From contig DRHE01000095.1 of assembly GCA_011049745.1 (NCBI GenBank), positions 1-6,533 of the forward strand: a stretch of DNA of 6,533 bases, read 5' to 3'. The translations under genes and the position numbers were made by a program. Positions 1-6,175 of this stretch are shown here, piece by piece; the stretch's first letter is position 1, and every line of letters starts with the position of its first letter. The notes beneath the pieces are model-generated. The model was given only the letters and a program-made list of their open reading frames with translations, did no database searches and was not told the origin of the DNA. This DNA comes from Spirochaetales bacterium. GTDB lineage: Bacteria > Spirochaetota > Spirochaetia > SZUA-6 > DRHE01.

Positions 1-131
1 CTTTCCAGGACATCAAGATCTCTCCGGATGGTTATCTCGGATACGCCGAGCAGGCTACTCAAGTCGGTTACCTTGACAACACCTCTTTCCTGAAGCAGGC
101 GCTGAATTCGCTTCTGGCGATCAGCTGGAAT
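1..131 (-). pseudogene. DeoR-family regulator, N-terminal HTH fragment (inverted, partial)
   Basis: Read on the minus strand from 131 down to the window edge, 43 uninterrupted codons give a typical DeoR N-terminus. It begins IPADRQKRIQRLLQERG, followed by a helix-turn-helix with VTDLSSLLGVSEITIRRDL at its core. The RRDL recognition-helix ending and the PADRQ opening are hallmarks of the family (DNA-binding domain about 55 residues). The first codon is ATT where the family normally has Met-Ile-Pro or similar. No ATG/GTG/TTG and no Shine-Dalgarno precede it, because the DNA just upstream on this strand is the antisense of the sensor domain. The gene therefore has no visible start and continues out of the window. 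It most likely is the missing N-terminus of the sensor fragment on the plus strand, flipped by inversion or by a chimeric join. The alternative, a second divergent regulator that lost its start, is less economical. Confidence 0.8.
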
Positions 132-135
132 AAAA

Positions 136-687
136 CCGGAAGAGAAAGAGGCTATCGGGCGGGCAGCAGCAAAACTTGTGGAGGCCGGCGACACCCTGCT
201 GATAAACAGCGGCTCAACCACCAAACAGGTAATCCGCAGCCTTAAAATGAGTAATGTCAGGATTATTACCAGCAACCTGGGCGCGGTTATTGAAGCACAG
301 GAGAGTGAAATGGAGCTGATCCTTATCGGCGGATTACTGCGCAGCCAGTCGAATTCGTTGGTGGGGAGTCTGGCCACCCTTTCACTGCAGCAGGTATATG
401 GCAGTAAAGCATTTATCGGGGTTGACGGATTAAGTGTGAAATACGGGCTGACTACTCCCATACTGGAAGAAGCGGAAATAGCCCGTGAAATGATCAGGCG
501 CACACCTGGTCCGGTTATTGTGGTTGCTGATCACAGTAAATTGAGTGTGGTCTCTAATTTTATGAGCGCGCCGATTGACCAGGTGGATATGCTGGTAACT
601 GATCAGGGGCTGAGTAATGAGCTCCGGGAAGAGCTGGAAAAAATCGGTATAAAGGTTATAATCGCCGACCTTAATCCGCAGATATAA
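136..687 (+). CDS. DeoR-family regulator, C-terminal sensor domain only (HTH missing on this strand)
   Basis: The frame is homologous to DeoR proteins from about 136 (PEEKEAIGRAAAKLVEAGDT) to the stop at 685-687. It covers the effector-binding (DeoRC, ISOCOT-fold) domain. Family motifs are the INSGSTT loop near 205-225, which in DeoR proteins contacts the phosphate of a sugar-phosphate effector, GVDGLSVKYGLTTP at about 418-459, and VVADHSKL at about 520-543. A complete family member has about 250 residues; here only about 183 remain and the plus-strand frame is stopped at 91-93 and 103-105. The GTG at 178 opens the longest start-to-stop reading, but it lies inside the conserved domain and has no convincing Shine-Dalgarno, so it is probably not a natural start. 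Without the HTH the product could not bind DNA as a normal repressor. It sits immediately upstream of, and codirectional with, the transporter operon, the usual place for a local regulator. Confidence 0.85.
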   Translation, partial: PEEKEAIGRAAAKLVEAGDTLLINSGSTTKQVIRSLKMSNVRIITSNLGAVIEAQESEMELILIGGLLRSQSNSLVGSLATLSLQQVYGSKAFIGVDGLSVKYGLTTPILEEAEIAREMIRRTPGPVIVVADHSKLSVVSNFMSAPIDQVDMLVTDQGLSNELREELEKIGIKVIIADLNPQI

Positions 688-730
688 GATATATCTCACA
701 TCCTTTCTCTATTTTCCCCCATATAAATTC

Positions 731-759
731 TTGACGGATCATATTTGATCGTCTATGAT
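731..759 (+). promoter_or_regulatory. Sigma-70-type promoter of the ABC transporter operon
   Basis: A -35 box TTGACG (731-736) and a -10 box TATGAT (754-759) are separated by exactly 17 bases, close to the housekeeping consensus (5 of 6 and 5 of 6). Transcription would begin near 766, just before the AGGAGG ribosome binding site of the binding-protein gene, giving a very short leader. This makes the transporter separately transcribed from the regulator fragment. Confidence 0.7.
733..759. promoter_or_regulatory. Probable operator: overlapping inverted repeats inside the promoter
   Basis: GATCA-TATT-TGATC (737-750) is a perfect inverted repeat. It extends outward to GAC (733-735) and GTC (751-753) if one bulged base (736) is allowed. 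A second repeat, ATCATA (738-743) and TATGAT (754-759), overlaps it and includes the -10 box. The repeats fill the spacer between -35 and -10, so a protein bound here would block RNA polymerase. The neighbouring DeoR-type regulator is the natural candidate, but the link is inferred from position only; the sequence does not match a DeoR operator that I can name. Confidence 0.5.
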
Positions 760-768
760 TACTTATTA

Positions 769-774
769 AGGAGG
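769..774 (+). promoter_or_regulatory. Ribosome binding site fixing the start of the binding-protein gene
   Basis: AGGAGG at 769-774 lies 6 bases before ATG 781. This settles the start at 781, not the in-frame ATG at 745, which has no such site, lies within the promoter upstream of the expected transcription start and would place charged residues before the signal peptide. Confidence 0.85.
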
Positions 775-780
775 AAACTG

Positions 781-1977
781 ATGAAAAAGATTATTTTTAT
801 TCTGTTAAGTCTCTGTTTTTTGTTTTCTATTATCCTGATTGCGCCCGCAATCGGGCAGAAAGAAGTGGCAGAGGGTTTGAGTCCGGAGACAGTAGCCTGG
901 CTTAAATCCGCAGCTCTTGGGGATTATGCTTCTGAAACCTTTGATGAAGCTGCTCTCTACGAAGCAGCCAAGACGGAGGGAGAGGTAAGTGTCTACTCCT
1001 ACTCATCGAGGGTCTTCAAATTCGGGCCCACCTTTGAGGAAAAATATCCCGGTATCAAGGTAAAGGGCTTTGATATTGATTCTCCGGAAATGGTGACTAA
1101 GGTTTTAGCTGAACAGAACGCTAAAAACTATATGGCTGATGTTATTTTTATAAAGGATCCCTCAGTGGTAGTTCATGAGCTTCTCTCCAGGGGCCTGGTT
1201 TTCAATTATGTGCCGCCGGATTTAAAGGGATTAATTCAGAAAGATTACCGGGAGCCGCTGCTGGTTCATCATACAAGTGTCGATGCCCTTATCTATAATA
1301 ATGAAAAGTTGAGCGCGCCTCCGATTGATTCGCTCTGGGATCTAACCAAGGATGAATGGAGGAGCCGCTTTCTATTCCCCGATCCACAGAAGATGTCCGA
1401 ATTTGTTGAGGTTCTGGCTGCAATAATTGAGAATTCAGCGGGAATGGCTGCGGATTATAAGAGGGTATTCGGCAAGGATATCGTTTTAAGCCCGGGGGTG
1501 GAAAATGCCGGGTATGAATGGATCTTGAGAACTCTGAATAATGACTTAGTGATCATGGCCTCTACAAATGATGTATCCAATGCGATCGGTCTGTCCGATC
1601 AGGCAAATCCGCCGGTAGGGATGACTGCCTTTTCACGGTTAAGGGATAAAGGTAAAAATCCGAATCTGAAATTTGACGTTATGTATAACATAAAGCCGGT
1701 TATCGGGGTAGGAACCAAAGTGGTCATTTGTATCGCCAATCAGGCCAAACATCCGAATGCAGCCAAACTCATGATTCACTGGATGATGGGGGATGAAAAA
1801 GGCGGTAACGGCTATGCCCCATATTATGTGCTGGGCAACTTTACAGTACGTAATGATGTCACGCCTGTAAAAGGCTCCAGGAGCATGGAGGATCTTAACC
1901 TCTGGTTCGCGGACCCCGAGTTTGTCTGGGATGAAGGGCAGAAAATATTGGAATTCTGGGTTGCCAACCTGAAGTAA
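781..1977 (+). CDS. ABC transporter substrate-binding protein (family 1, FbpA/AfuA/PgtC-like)
   Basis: This 398-residue extracytoplasmic binding protein would capture the substrate and deliver it to the permease encoded next. Residues 1-25 form a signal peptide: MKK, then a long hydrophobic stretch ending in APAIGQ, with likely signal peptidase I cleavage near there. The only cysteine in it (residue 12) is not in a lipobox. The mature part has the SBP_bac_6-type layout: an opening strand EGEVSVYSYSS, FEEKYPGIKVKGFD, a central ALIYNNEKL segment, and the C-terminal HPNAAKLMIHWMM helix found in the iron-type family. Members bind ferric iron, but related proteins bind hexose phosphates, phosphonates or phosphoglycerate. 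I see no adjacent tyrosine pair in the middle of the protein where FbpA holds iron; a YY occurs only late (APYYVLGNF). Iron is therefore not supported, and the substrate is unknown. The gene ends in tandem stops (TAA TAA). Confidence 0.85.
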   Translation: MKKIIFILLSLCFLFSIILIAPAIGQKEVAEGLSPETVAWLKSAALGDYASETFDEAALYEAAKTEGEVSVYSYSSRVFKFGPTFEEKYPGIKVKGFDIDSPEMVTKVLAEQNAKNYMADVIFIKDPSVVVHELLSRGLVFNYVPPDLKGLIQKDYREPLLVHHTSVDALIYNNEKLSAPPIDSLWDLTKDEWRSRFLFPDPQKMSEFVEVLAAIIENSAGMAADYKRVFGKDIVLSPGVENAGYEWILRTLNNDLVIMASTNDVSNAIGLSDQANPPVGMTAFSRLRDKGKNPNLKFDVMYNIKPVIGVGTKVVICIANQAKHPNAAKLMIHWMMGDEKGGNGYAPYYVLGNFTVRNDVTPVKGSRSMEDLNLWFADPEFVWDEGQKILEFWVANLK

Positions 1978-2047
1978 TAAATAGCAACTCCTGGGACTTC
2001 ATACTCTGAAGAGATAAACCATTTTGGGGTAAATCAGCTATTCTAAT

Positions 2048-2079
2048 AACAGGAGGAGGGATAGATCTCTCCTCCTGTT
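2048..2079 (+). terminator. Strong intercistronic hairpin between binding protein and permease
   Basis: AACAGGAGGAG (2048-2058) pairs perfectly with CTCCTCCTGTT (2069-2079). Three further pairs (GGA with TCT, one of them G-U) close a four-base TAGA loop, giving a 14-bp stem. Only three T residues end the stem and follow it before the tract breaks (TTTACAA), so it is a weak or partial intrinsic terminator at best. Such hairpins after binding-protein genes commonly protect the upstream mRNA and lower permease expression, giving excess binding protein. The AGGAGGAGGG inside the stem resembles a ribosome binding site, but no start codon follows at a useful distance. Confidence 0.65.
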
Positions 2080-2106
2080 TACAATATTAAGAGAGCCAGG
2101 GAATAA

Positions 2107-3909
2107 GTGGTGCAGGGAGAAAAAGAAGATATCAGGATAAAGTTCAGCAGATTAAGGAATTATATCCGTCAGCCGCACATTATTATATCGCTGGTGCTCC
2201 TCCTGCTCCTGCTCTTTATTGTCTTGATACCCTTTATAAAGATGGTGAAGGATTCCTTTATCTGGCACTTTGGCGATACCCGGCTCTCGCGAAGCGCCCG
2301 TCCCGGGAGCTTCACTATTTTTCACTGGCGGAGAATACTTGCTTCTCAAATAACGCGTAATGTTCTGCTCCGGCCGCTGTTAAATTCACTTTCCACCGCG
2401 CTTGGAGTATCTTTTTTCGCTTTGATCATCGGCGCTCTCTTGGCCTGGCTATTAACCAGGACGGATCTTCCCTTTCGGCGGCTGCTGGCAACCCTGGCTG
2501 TACTGCCCTATGTCATTCCCTCCTATATCCATGCGTTGGCCTGGCTTACTCTTTTCAAGAATGACCGCATTGGCGGAGCTGTCGGGATTTTTCAATATTT
2601 CTTTAATTTAAGCCCTCCCAACTGGCTTTCCTACGGCTATTTCCCCATTGTATTGACCCTCTCCATACATTACTTTCCCTATACATTTCTGCTGTTATCG
2701 GCTTCTCTTTCCAGCATTGACTCCCGTCTTGAGGAATCGGGAGAGATACTGGGTGCCACACGATCATATATATTACGCAGGATTACCTTCCCCCTGGTTA
2801 TTCCGGCCCTTTTGTCCAGTTTTATTCTCACCTTTTCTAGGGCTCTGGGTATATTCGGCACCCCTTACTTTCTGGGTTCACCGGTAAGATTTTTTACTCT
2901 TTCCACCCAGATATATTCCAGTATAACCAATCGAATACCTGCGGCAGGTTATATACTGGCGCTCATGCTGGTCGCTATCTCTTCTACAGTGATTTATATA
3001 AACCAGAGAATTATTGGCCGCCGGAAAGGTTTTGTGACGATTGCCGGCAAGGGATTCAGGGCGTCTTTAACCCCTTTAGGCAGATTGAAGTATCCCGCCC
3101 TGTTTCTGGTGGTAGCACTGCTTATAATTTCAGTACTGTTGCCCCTTGTTCTGCTTGTCTGGCAGACCCTTACCCTTTATCCCGGTGATTATTCTCTTGA
3201 TAATCTCTCCCTTCTCTTCTGGATTGGCAGGGGGAATACGGAGTTTGCCGAAGGCGAGGCCGGGATATTGAGGAATCCGGCTATTATAAAGGCTGCCTGG
3301 AACTCTATTAAGCTGGCATTAACAGCGGCAGTACTCTCCGGTTTCATAGGGATTTTTATTGGATATGCAGTGGTTAAAGGCAGGAATACAAAGCTGGCCA
3401 ATAGCGTGGAACAGATATTTTTTCTTCCCTATCTTGTTCCCGGTATTGCGTTCGGCGCCCTGTACCTTTCACTTTTTACCCACCGCATCGGACCCATACC
3501 GGCGCTCTATGGAACTTTCTTTTTAGTGGCTCTGGTCTGTATTGCCAAGAATCTTCCCTTTACCGGCAGGGCGGGTATAACCGCGATGCTGCAGATTGGC
3601 AACGAGCTGGAAGAGGCCTCAGAGATAGCCGGTGCCCGCTGGTCTACACGCTTTCGCAGGATCATCCTGCCCCTATCCATACGCGGGGCGCTGGCGGGCT
3701 TTATATTAGTCTTTATAACTGTAATGAGGGAACTTTCCCTGATTATACTACTGGTAACTCCTAAAACCAGGACCCTGACCACAATGACCTTCCGTTATCA
3801 GGAGCAGGGTTACACTCAGTTTTCCAGTGCAATAAGTGTTTTAATAGTACTGATTGTGGTGGTCGGAGAGCTGATTTCCAGGAAAATGGGCAAGAAGAGT
3901 ATTATTTAA
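2107..3909 (+). CDS. ABC transporter permease, fused two-domain (FbpB/ThiP-like)
   Basis: This 600-residue inner-membrane protein carries two BPD_transp_1 permease units in tandem, so one chain may form the whole channel. It starts with a cytoplasmic basic stretch and a first membrane helix at about 25-45 (IISLVLLLLLLFIVLIPF). The first unit spans about 90-300 with its ATPase-contacting EAA loop at about 209-238 (EESGEILGATRSY...FPLVIPALLSS). A linker and a membrane helix near 330-350 follow, then the second unit at about 395-590 with its EAA loop at about 502-531 (EEASEIAGARWSTRFRRIIL). Length and duplicated architecture match ferric and thiamine permeases of the FbpB/SfuB/ThiP group. Two GTG codons stand in tandem at 2107 and 2110; AGGGAA at 2098-2103 is better spaced for the second, so the start is uncertain by one codon. 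It is 129 bases after the binding-protein gene and 27 before the ATPase gene. Confidence 0.92.
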   Translation: MVQGEKEDIRIKFSRLRNYIRQPHIIISLVLLLLLLFIVLIPFIKMVKDSFIWHFGDTRLSRSARPGSFTIFHWRRILASQITRNVLLRPLLNSLSTALGVSFFALIIGALLAWLLTRTDLPFRRLLATLAVLPYVIPSYIHALAWLTLFKNDRIGGAVGIFQYFFNLSPPNWLSYGYFPIVLTLSIHYFPYTFLLLSASLSSIDSRLEESGEILGATRSYILRRITFPLVIPALLSSFILTFSRALGIFGTPYFLGSPVRFFTLSTQIYSSITNRIPAAGYILALMLVAISSTVIYINQRIIGRRKGFVTIAGKGFRASLTPLGRLKYPALFLVVALLIISVLLPLVLLVWQTLTLYPGDYSLDNLSLLFWIGRGNTEFAEGEAGILRNPAIIKAAWNSIKLALTAAVLSGFIGIFIGYAVVKGRNTKLANSVEQIFFLPYLVPGIAFGALYLSLFTHRIGPIPALYGTFFLVALVCIAKNLPFTGRAGITAMLQIGNELEEASEIAGARWSTRFRRIILPLSIRGALAGFILVFITVMRELSLIILLVTPKTRTLTTMTFRYQEQGYTQFSSAISVLIVLIVVVGELISRKMGKKSII

Positions 3910-3936
3910 ATATGCTGTTTAAAGAGAGGATTTTGC

Positions 3937-5046
3937 ATGGCGGTTGTTGAAGTCAGAAATCTGACCAAGGTCTTTGGCGAAGTTTTAGCTGTTGATGGCA
4001 TTTCCTTTGCAGTGGAGGAATCGAACTTTCTTATACTGCTGGGGCCATCCGGCTGTGGTAAGACAACTATTTTAAGAATGATCGCCGGACTGGAAATTCC
4101 TACTTCAGGGGAAATCTATATAAAGGATCGTCTTGTTTTTTCCAGCAAAAAGGGAATATTCGTGCCGGCCCGGAAAAGGGGGGTCGGTCTTGTATTCCAG
4201 AGTTATGCCCTATGGCCCCACATGACGGTTTTTGAGAATATCGCCTTTGGTCTGAAGGTAAAACGTCTTAAACCTTCGGATATAAAGGAAAAGGTAGAAA
4301 AGGTGCTCGATTTTATGAAGCTTGAGGGAATGACCAACAGATATCCTCAAGAGATGAGCGGCGGGCAGCAGCAGCGGGTGGCTTTAGCCAGGATGCTGGT
4401 AAGCGCGCCTGATATTTTCCTGATGGATGAACCGCTGTCCAATCTCGATGCCAAGCTGCGTCTGGAAATGAGGGCTGATATCAAGAACCTTCACCGGGAG
4501 ACCGGGGCAACTACAGTATATGTCACCCATGACCAGGTTGAGGGGATGACCATGGCCAGTGAGATAGCGGTTCTCAATCATGGCATTATTGAACAGTTGG
4601 AACAGCCAAAAAAGGTTTATCATCTGCCCTCCTCCCTCTTTGTAGCCGACTTTATCGGCAGCCCGACAATCAATAAAATAGAAGGAATTACGGCTCTTGC
4701 GGAAGAAGGTGAGGGAATTGTTGAGATCGAGTTCGAGAACATGTTGTTGGCCACCTCTTACAGGCAGATTTCTCCAGGCCGAAAGGTGATGGCGGCAATC
4801 AGACCTGAAAATATTTCTCTGGTTACGGCTCCCGGAAAGAATACTCTGCAGGTGCAGGTAAATACTGTTCTGCCTGCCGGAGCGGAGACTATTCTTCAGG
4901 TAAGTCACAGCAAACTGCAGTTCAATATTCTGCTGACCAGAGAAACCGATCTTGAGGTGGGGGAGAAGATAAATATTTACCTTCCACCTGAAAAAATCCT
5001 GATCTTTGACCGGGAGTCAGCGGAACTTCTTCCCAATATATCTTAA
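3937..5046 (+). CDS. ABC transporter ATP-binding protein (FbpC/PotA-type, with TOBE domain)
   Basis: This 369-residue ATPase would power the importer from the cytoplasmic face as a dimer docked on the permease EAA loops. All nucleotide-binding motifs are intact: Walker A GPSGCGKTT (36-44), Q-loop VFQSYALWPHM with Gln 88, signature SGGQQQR starting at 141, Walker B FLMDEP with Asp 164 and catalytic Glu 165, D-loop SNLD, and H-loop His 198 in VTHDQ. The ALWPHM Q-loop and the EQPKKVYHLPSSLFVADFIGSP stretch near 220-250 are typical of the CUT1/FbpC/PotA class. Residues from about 280 onward (AAIRPENISLV) form the TOBE regulatory/oligosaccharide-binding-like domain. Start: ATG 3937 is preceded by GAGAGG at 3924-3929, 7 bases away. 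It closes the three-gene transporter operon and appears fully functional. Confidence 0.95.
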   Translation: MAVVEVRNLTKVFGEVLAVDGISFAVEESNFLILLGPSGCGKTTILRMIAGLEIPTSGEIYIKDRLVFSSKKGIFVPARKRGVGLVFQSYALWPHMTVFENIAFGLKVKRLKPSDIKEKVEKVLDFMKLEGMTNRYPQEMSGGQQQRVALARMLVSAPDIFLMDEPLSNLDAKLRLEMRADIKNLHRETGATTVYVTHDQVEGMTMASEIAVLNHGIIEQLEQPKKVYHLPSSLFVADFIGSPTINKIEGITALAEEGEGIVEIEFENMLLATSYRQISPGRKVMAAIRPENISLVTAPGKNTLQVQVNTVLPAGAETILQVSHSKLQFNILLTRETDLEVGEKINIYLPPEKILIFDRESAELLPNIS

Positions 5047-5160
5047 AGAGACCCAGTGTATCATCTAAAATTCAATGCGAAACCGCCCTTGAAAATAAAG
5101 CACTTTGCCAATATGCTGTTGCTTTAAGCTGGTATCGAGCATTGAGATATAAGCGCTGAC
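5047..5160. other. Intergenic stretch between ATPase and phosphoribosyltransferase genes
   Basis: These 114 AT-leaning bases separate the transporter from the next gene. I see no convincing terminator hairpin with a T-tract. The only supportable element is the promoter-like pair at 5089-5117. The last 20 bases before the ATG at 5161 lack a clear Shine-Dalgarno (only a GAGA-like purine patch near 5144). Confidence 0.5.
5089..5117 (+). promoter_or_regulatory. Possible promoter of the phosphoribosyltransferase gene
   Basis: TTGAAA (5089-5094; 5 of 6 to the -35 consensus) is followed after 17 bases by TATGCT (5112-5117; 4 of 6 to the -10 consensus). Transcription would start near 5124, leaving a leader of about 37 bases. 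No strong operator-like repeat is visible here, so this gene may be expressed independently of the transporter promoter. Confidence 0.45.
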
Positions 5161-5667
5161 ATGGAAAAATATTATTTAAGCTATAGTGAAATACATAAAA
5201 CCCTAAAAAAACTTGCCGGCCAAATTAAGGCCTCCGGCTTTGAGTTTGATGTAATTGTGGCAATCGGGACCGGGGGTTTTATCCCGGCCAGGATACTTAA
5301 GACCTTTTTAAATAAGCCGATACTCACCGTTGGTATTACCTATTACGATTCCAATAACCAGCCCATGGAAGCGCCCAGGAAGGTGCAGTGGATAGATGAG
5401 GTGGAGAAACGCCTTACCGGAAAGAAAATACTGCTGGTTGATGAGGTTGATGATTCCCGGGTCACCCTGGAATACTGTCTCAGGGAACTGCTCTCCTATA
5501 ATCCTGAAAAGATAGGTGTTGCTGTTCTGCACAACAAACGTAAAGAAAAGAGGGGCACACTGCCTGAGCAGGTGGAACACTATTTTGTGGGCAGAGAGCT
5601 GGCCGACAGATGGATATGTTATCCCTGGGATGCCGAAGATATCGATCTCCACGAGAGCATGGTTTAG
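5161..5667 (+). CDS. Phosphoribosyltransferase, yeast Hpt1-like (COG2236)
   Basis: This 168-residue type I phosphoribosyltransferase would use PRPP to convert a nucleobase, probably a purine, to its nucleotide in the cytoplasm. The opening YYLSYSEIHKTL resembles the N-terminus of yeast hypoxanthine phosphoribosyltransferase, followed by the VIVAIGTGGFIPARIL strand-turn (about residues 31-47). The PRPP-binding signature LLVDEVDDSRVTLEYC lies at about 91-106, with the adjacent acidic residues that hold the ribose hydroxyls. Near the C-terminus YFVGRELADRWICYPWD (about 141-157) matches the conserved WICYPW ending of this subgroup. Base specificity cannot be read from sequence. ATG 5161 is the only sensible start: the frame is closed by TGA at 5143-5145 and the next Met is internal. 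It looks intact, although it lies between a complete transporter and two broken genes; its role in the locus is unknown. Confidence 0.85.
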   Translation: MEKYYLSYSEIHKTLKKLAGQIKASGFEFDVIVAIGTGGFIPARILKTFLNKPILTVGITYYDSNNQPMEAPRKVQWIDEVEKRLTGKKILLVDEVDDSRVTLEYCLRELLSYNPEKIGVAVLHNKRKEKRGTLPEQVEHYFVGRELADRWICYPWDAEDIDLHESMV

Positions 5668-5693
5668 ATTCTGCGATAAAGGATTACCACCAC

Positions 5694-5731
5694 TATAATT
5701 TTATGATATTAAAACTGGAGGAGATTTTTTA
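5694..5731 (+). promoter_or_regulatory. Perfect -10 box and strong ribosome binding site before the enolase remnant
   Basis: TATAAT at 5694-5699 is a perfect -10 hexamer, but the -35 position 17 bases upstream reads CTGCGA (3 of 6), so a promoter is only possible. GGAGGAG at 5717-5723 is a strong Shine-Dalgarno 8 bases before GTG 5732 and fixes that start. Confidence 0.45.
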
Positions 5732-6175
5732 GTGAGTGATAAAATCATTTCTAAAGTTTACGCCAGAGAAATTATCGACTGCCGGGGATGGCCCACCGTG
5801 CAGGCCGATGTGTGGGTCAATGGTCAATTAATGGGCCGCGCCGACGTACCGGCAGGCAGGTCCACCGGCAGCAAAGAGGCCCATGTGTTGATTGACGGCG
5901 ATAAAAACCGCTACCGCAGCCTTGGTGTCCTGAAAGCGGTGGAAAATGTCAACAAAGAGATCGGGCCCCTTCTGACCGGCATGGAGGTCACCGATCAACG
6001 CAAAATCGATATGCCGGTAAGAGGCGAAAGAACCCCCAAACCCAACCGGCTGCTGCAGATCGAAGAGGAGCTGGGATCTACCGCGATCTATGCGGGCCGC
6101 AATTTTGCCCGGCCGGCATTTAGAAAGGTTCTTTTACCCTCTGTTCTCATCAGGAAGATAGATGGCTTACATTAA
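5732..6175 (+). pseudogene. Enolase paralogue with large internal deletion
   Basis: An intact enolase (about 420-430 residues) converts 2-phosphoglycerate to phosphoenolpyruvate. Here only 147 codons remain. Residues 1-93 match the N-terminal domain: VYAREIIDCRGWPTV, VPAGRSTGSKEA, DGDKNRYRSLGVLKAVENVN, GMEVTDQRKID. From residue 94 the chain is the extreme C-terminus: MPVRGERTPKPNRLLQIEEELG, then IYAGRNFARP. About 290-300 residues are missing in frame, including the entire catalytic barrel with its metal-binding acids, the catalytic Glu and both catalytic Lys; only the loop serine of GRST remains. The last 18 or so residues (after ARP) resemble no enolase ending I know, and a TAG lies one frame over at 6120-6122, hinting at another small indel. 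DCRGWPT and PAGRST differ from the usual DSRGNPT and PSGAST, so this was a divergent paralogue. GC of 5761-5880 is about 63%, above the upstream genes. The product cannot be an active enolase. Confidence 0.85.

Noticed and set aside
687..696. AGATATATCT palindrome just after the DeoR stop codon, as a terminator or operator
   Set aside because: Short, AT-only and not followed by a T-tract; such a palindrome is expected by chance in AT-rich DNA.
745..780. In-frame ATG at 745 as start of the binding-protein gene
   Set aside because: It lies upstream of the expected transcription start and overlaps the promoter; AGGAGG before 781 and the signal peptide beginning MKK fix the start at 781.
1997..2011. 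CTTCA-TACTC-TGAAG mini-hairpin after the binding-protein gene
   Set aside because: Five weak base pairs and no T-tract; the hairpin at 2048-2079 is far stronger.
2051..2060. AGGAGGAGGG as a ribosome binding site for a small gene
   Set aside because: No start codon follows at suitable spacing and the sequence is paired inside the hairpin stem.
2195..2220. CTCCTCCTGCTCCTGCTC low-complexity run as a microsatellite
   Set aside because: It simply encodes the leucine-rich first membrane helix of the permease.
4384..4908. Long minus-strand open frame opposite the ATPase gene
   Set aside because: It is the antisense shadow of a fully conserved ATPase; its translation shows no recognisable domain and it lacks a ribosome binding site.
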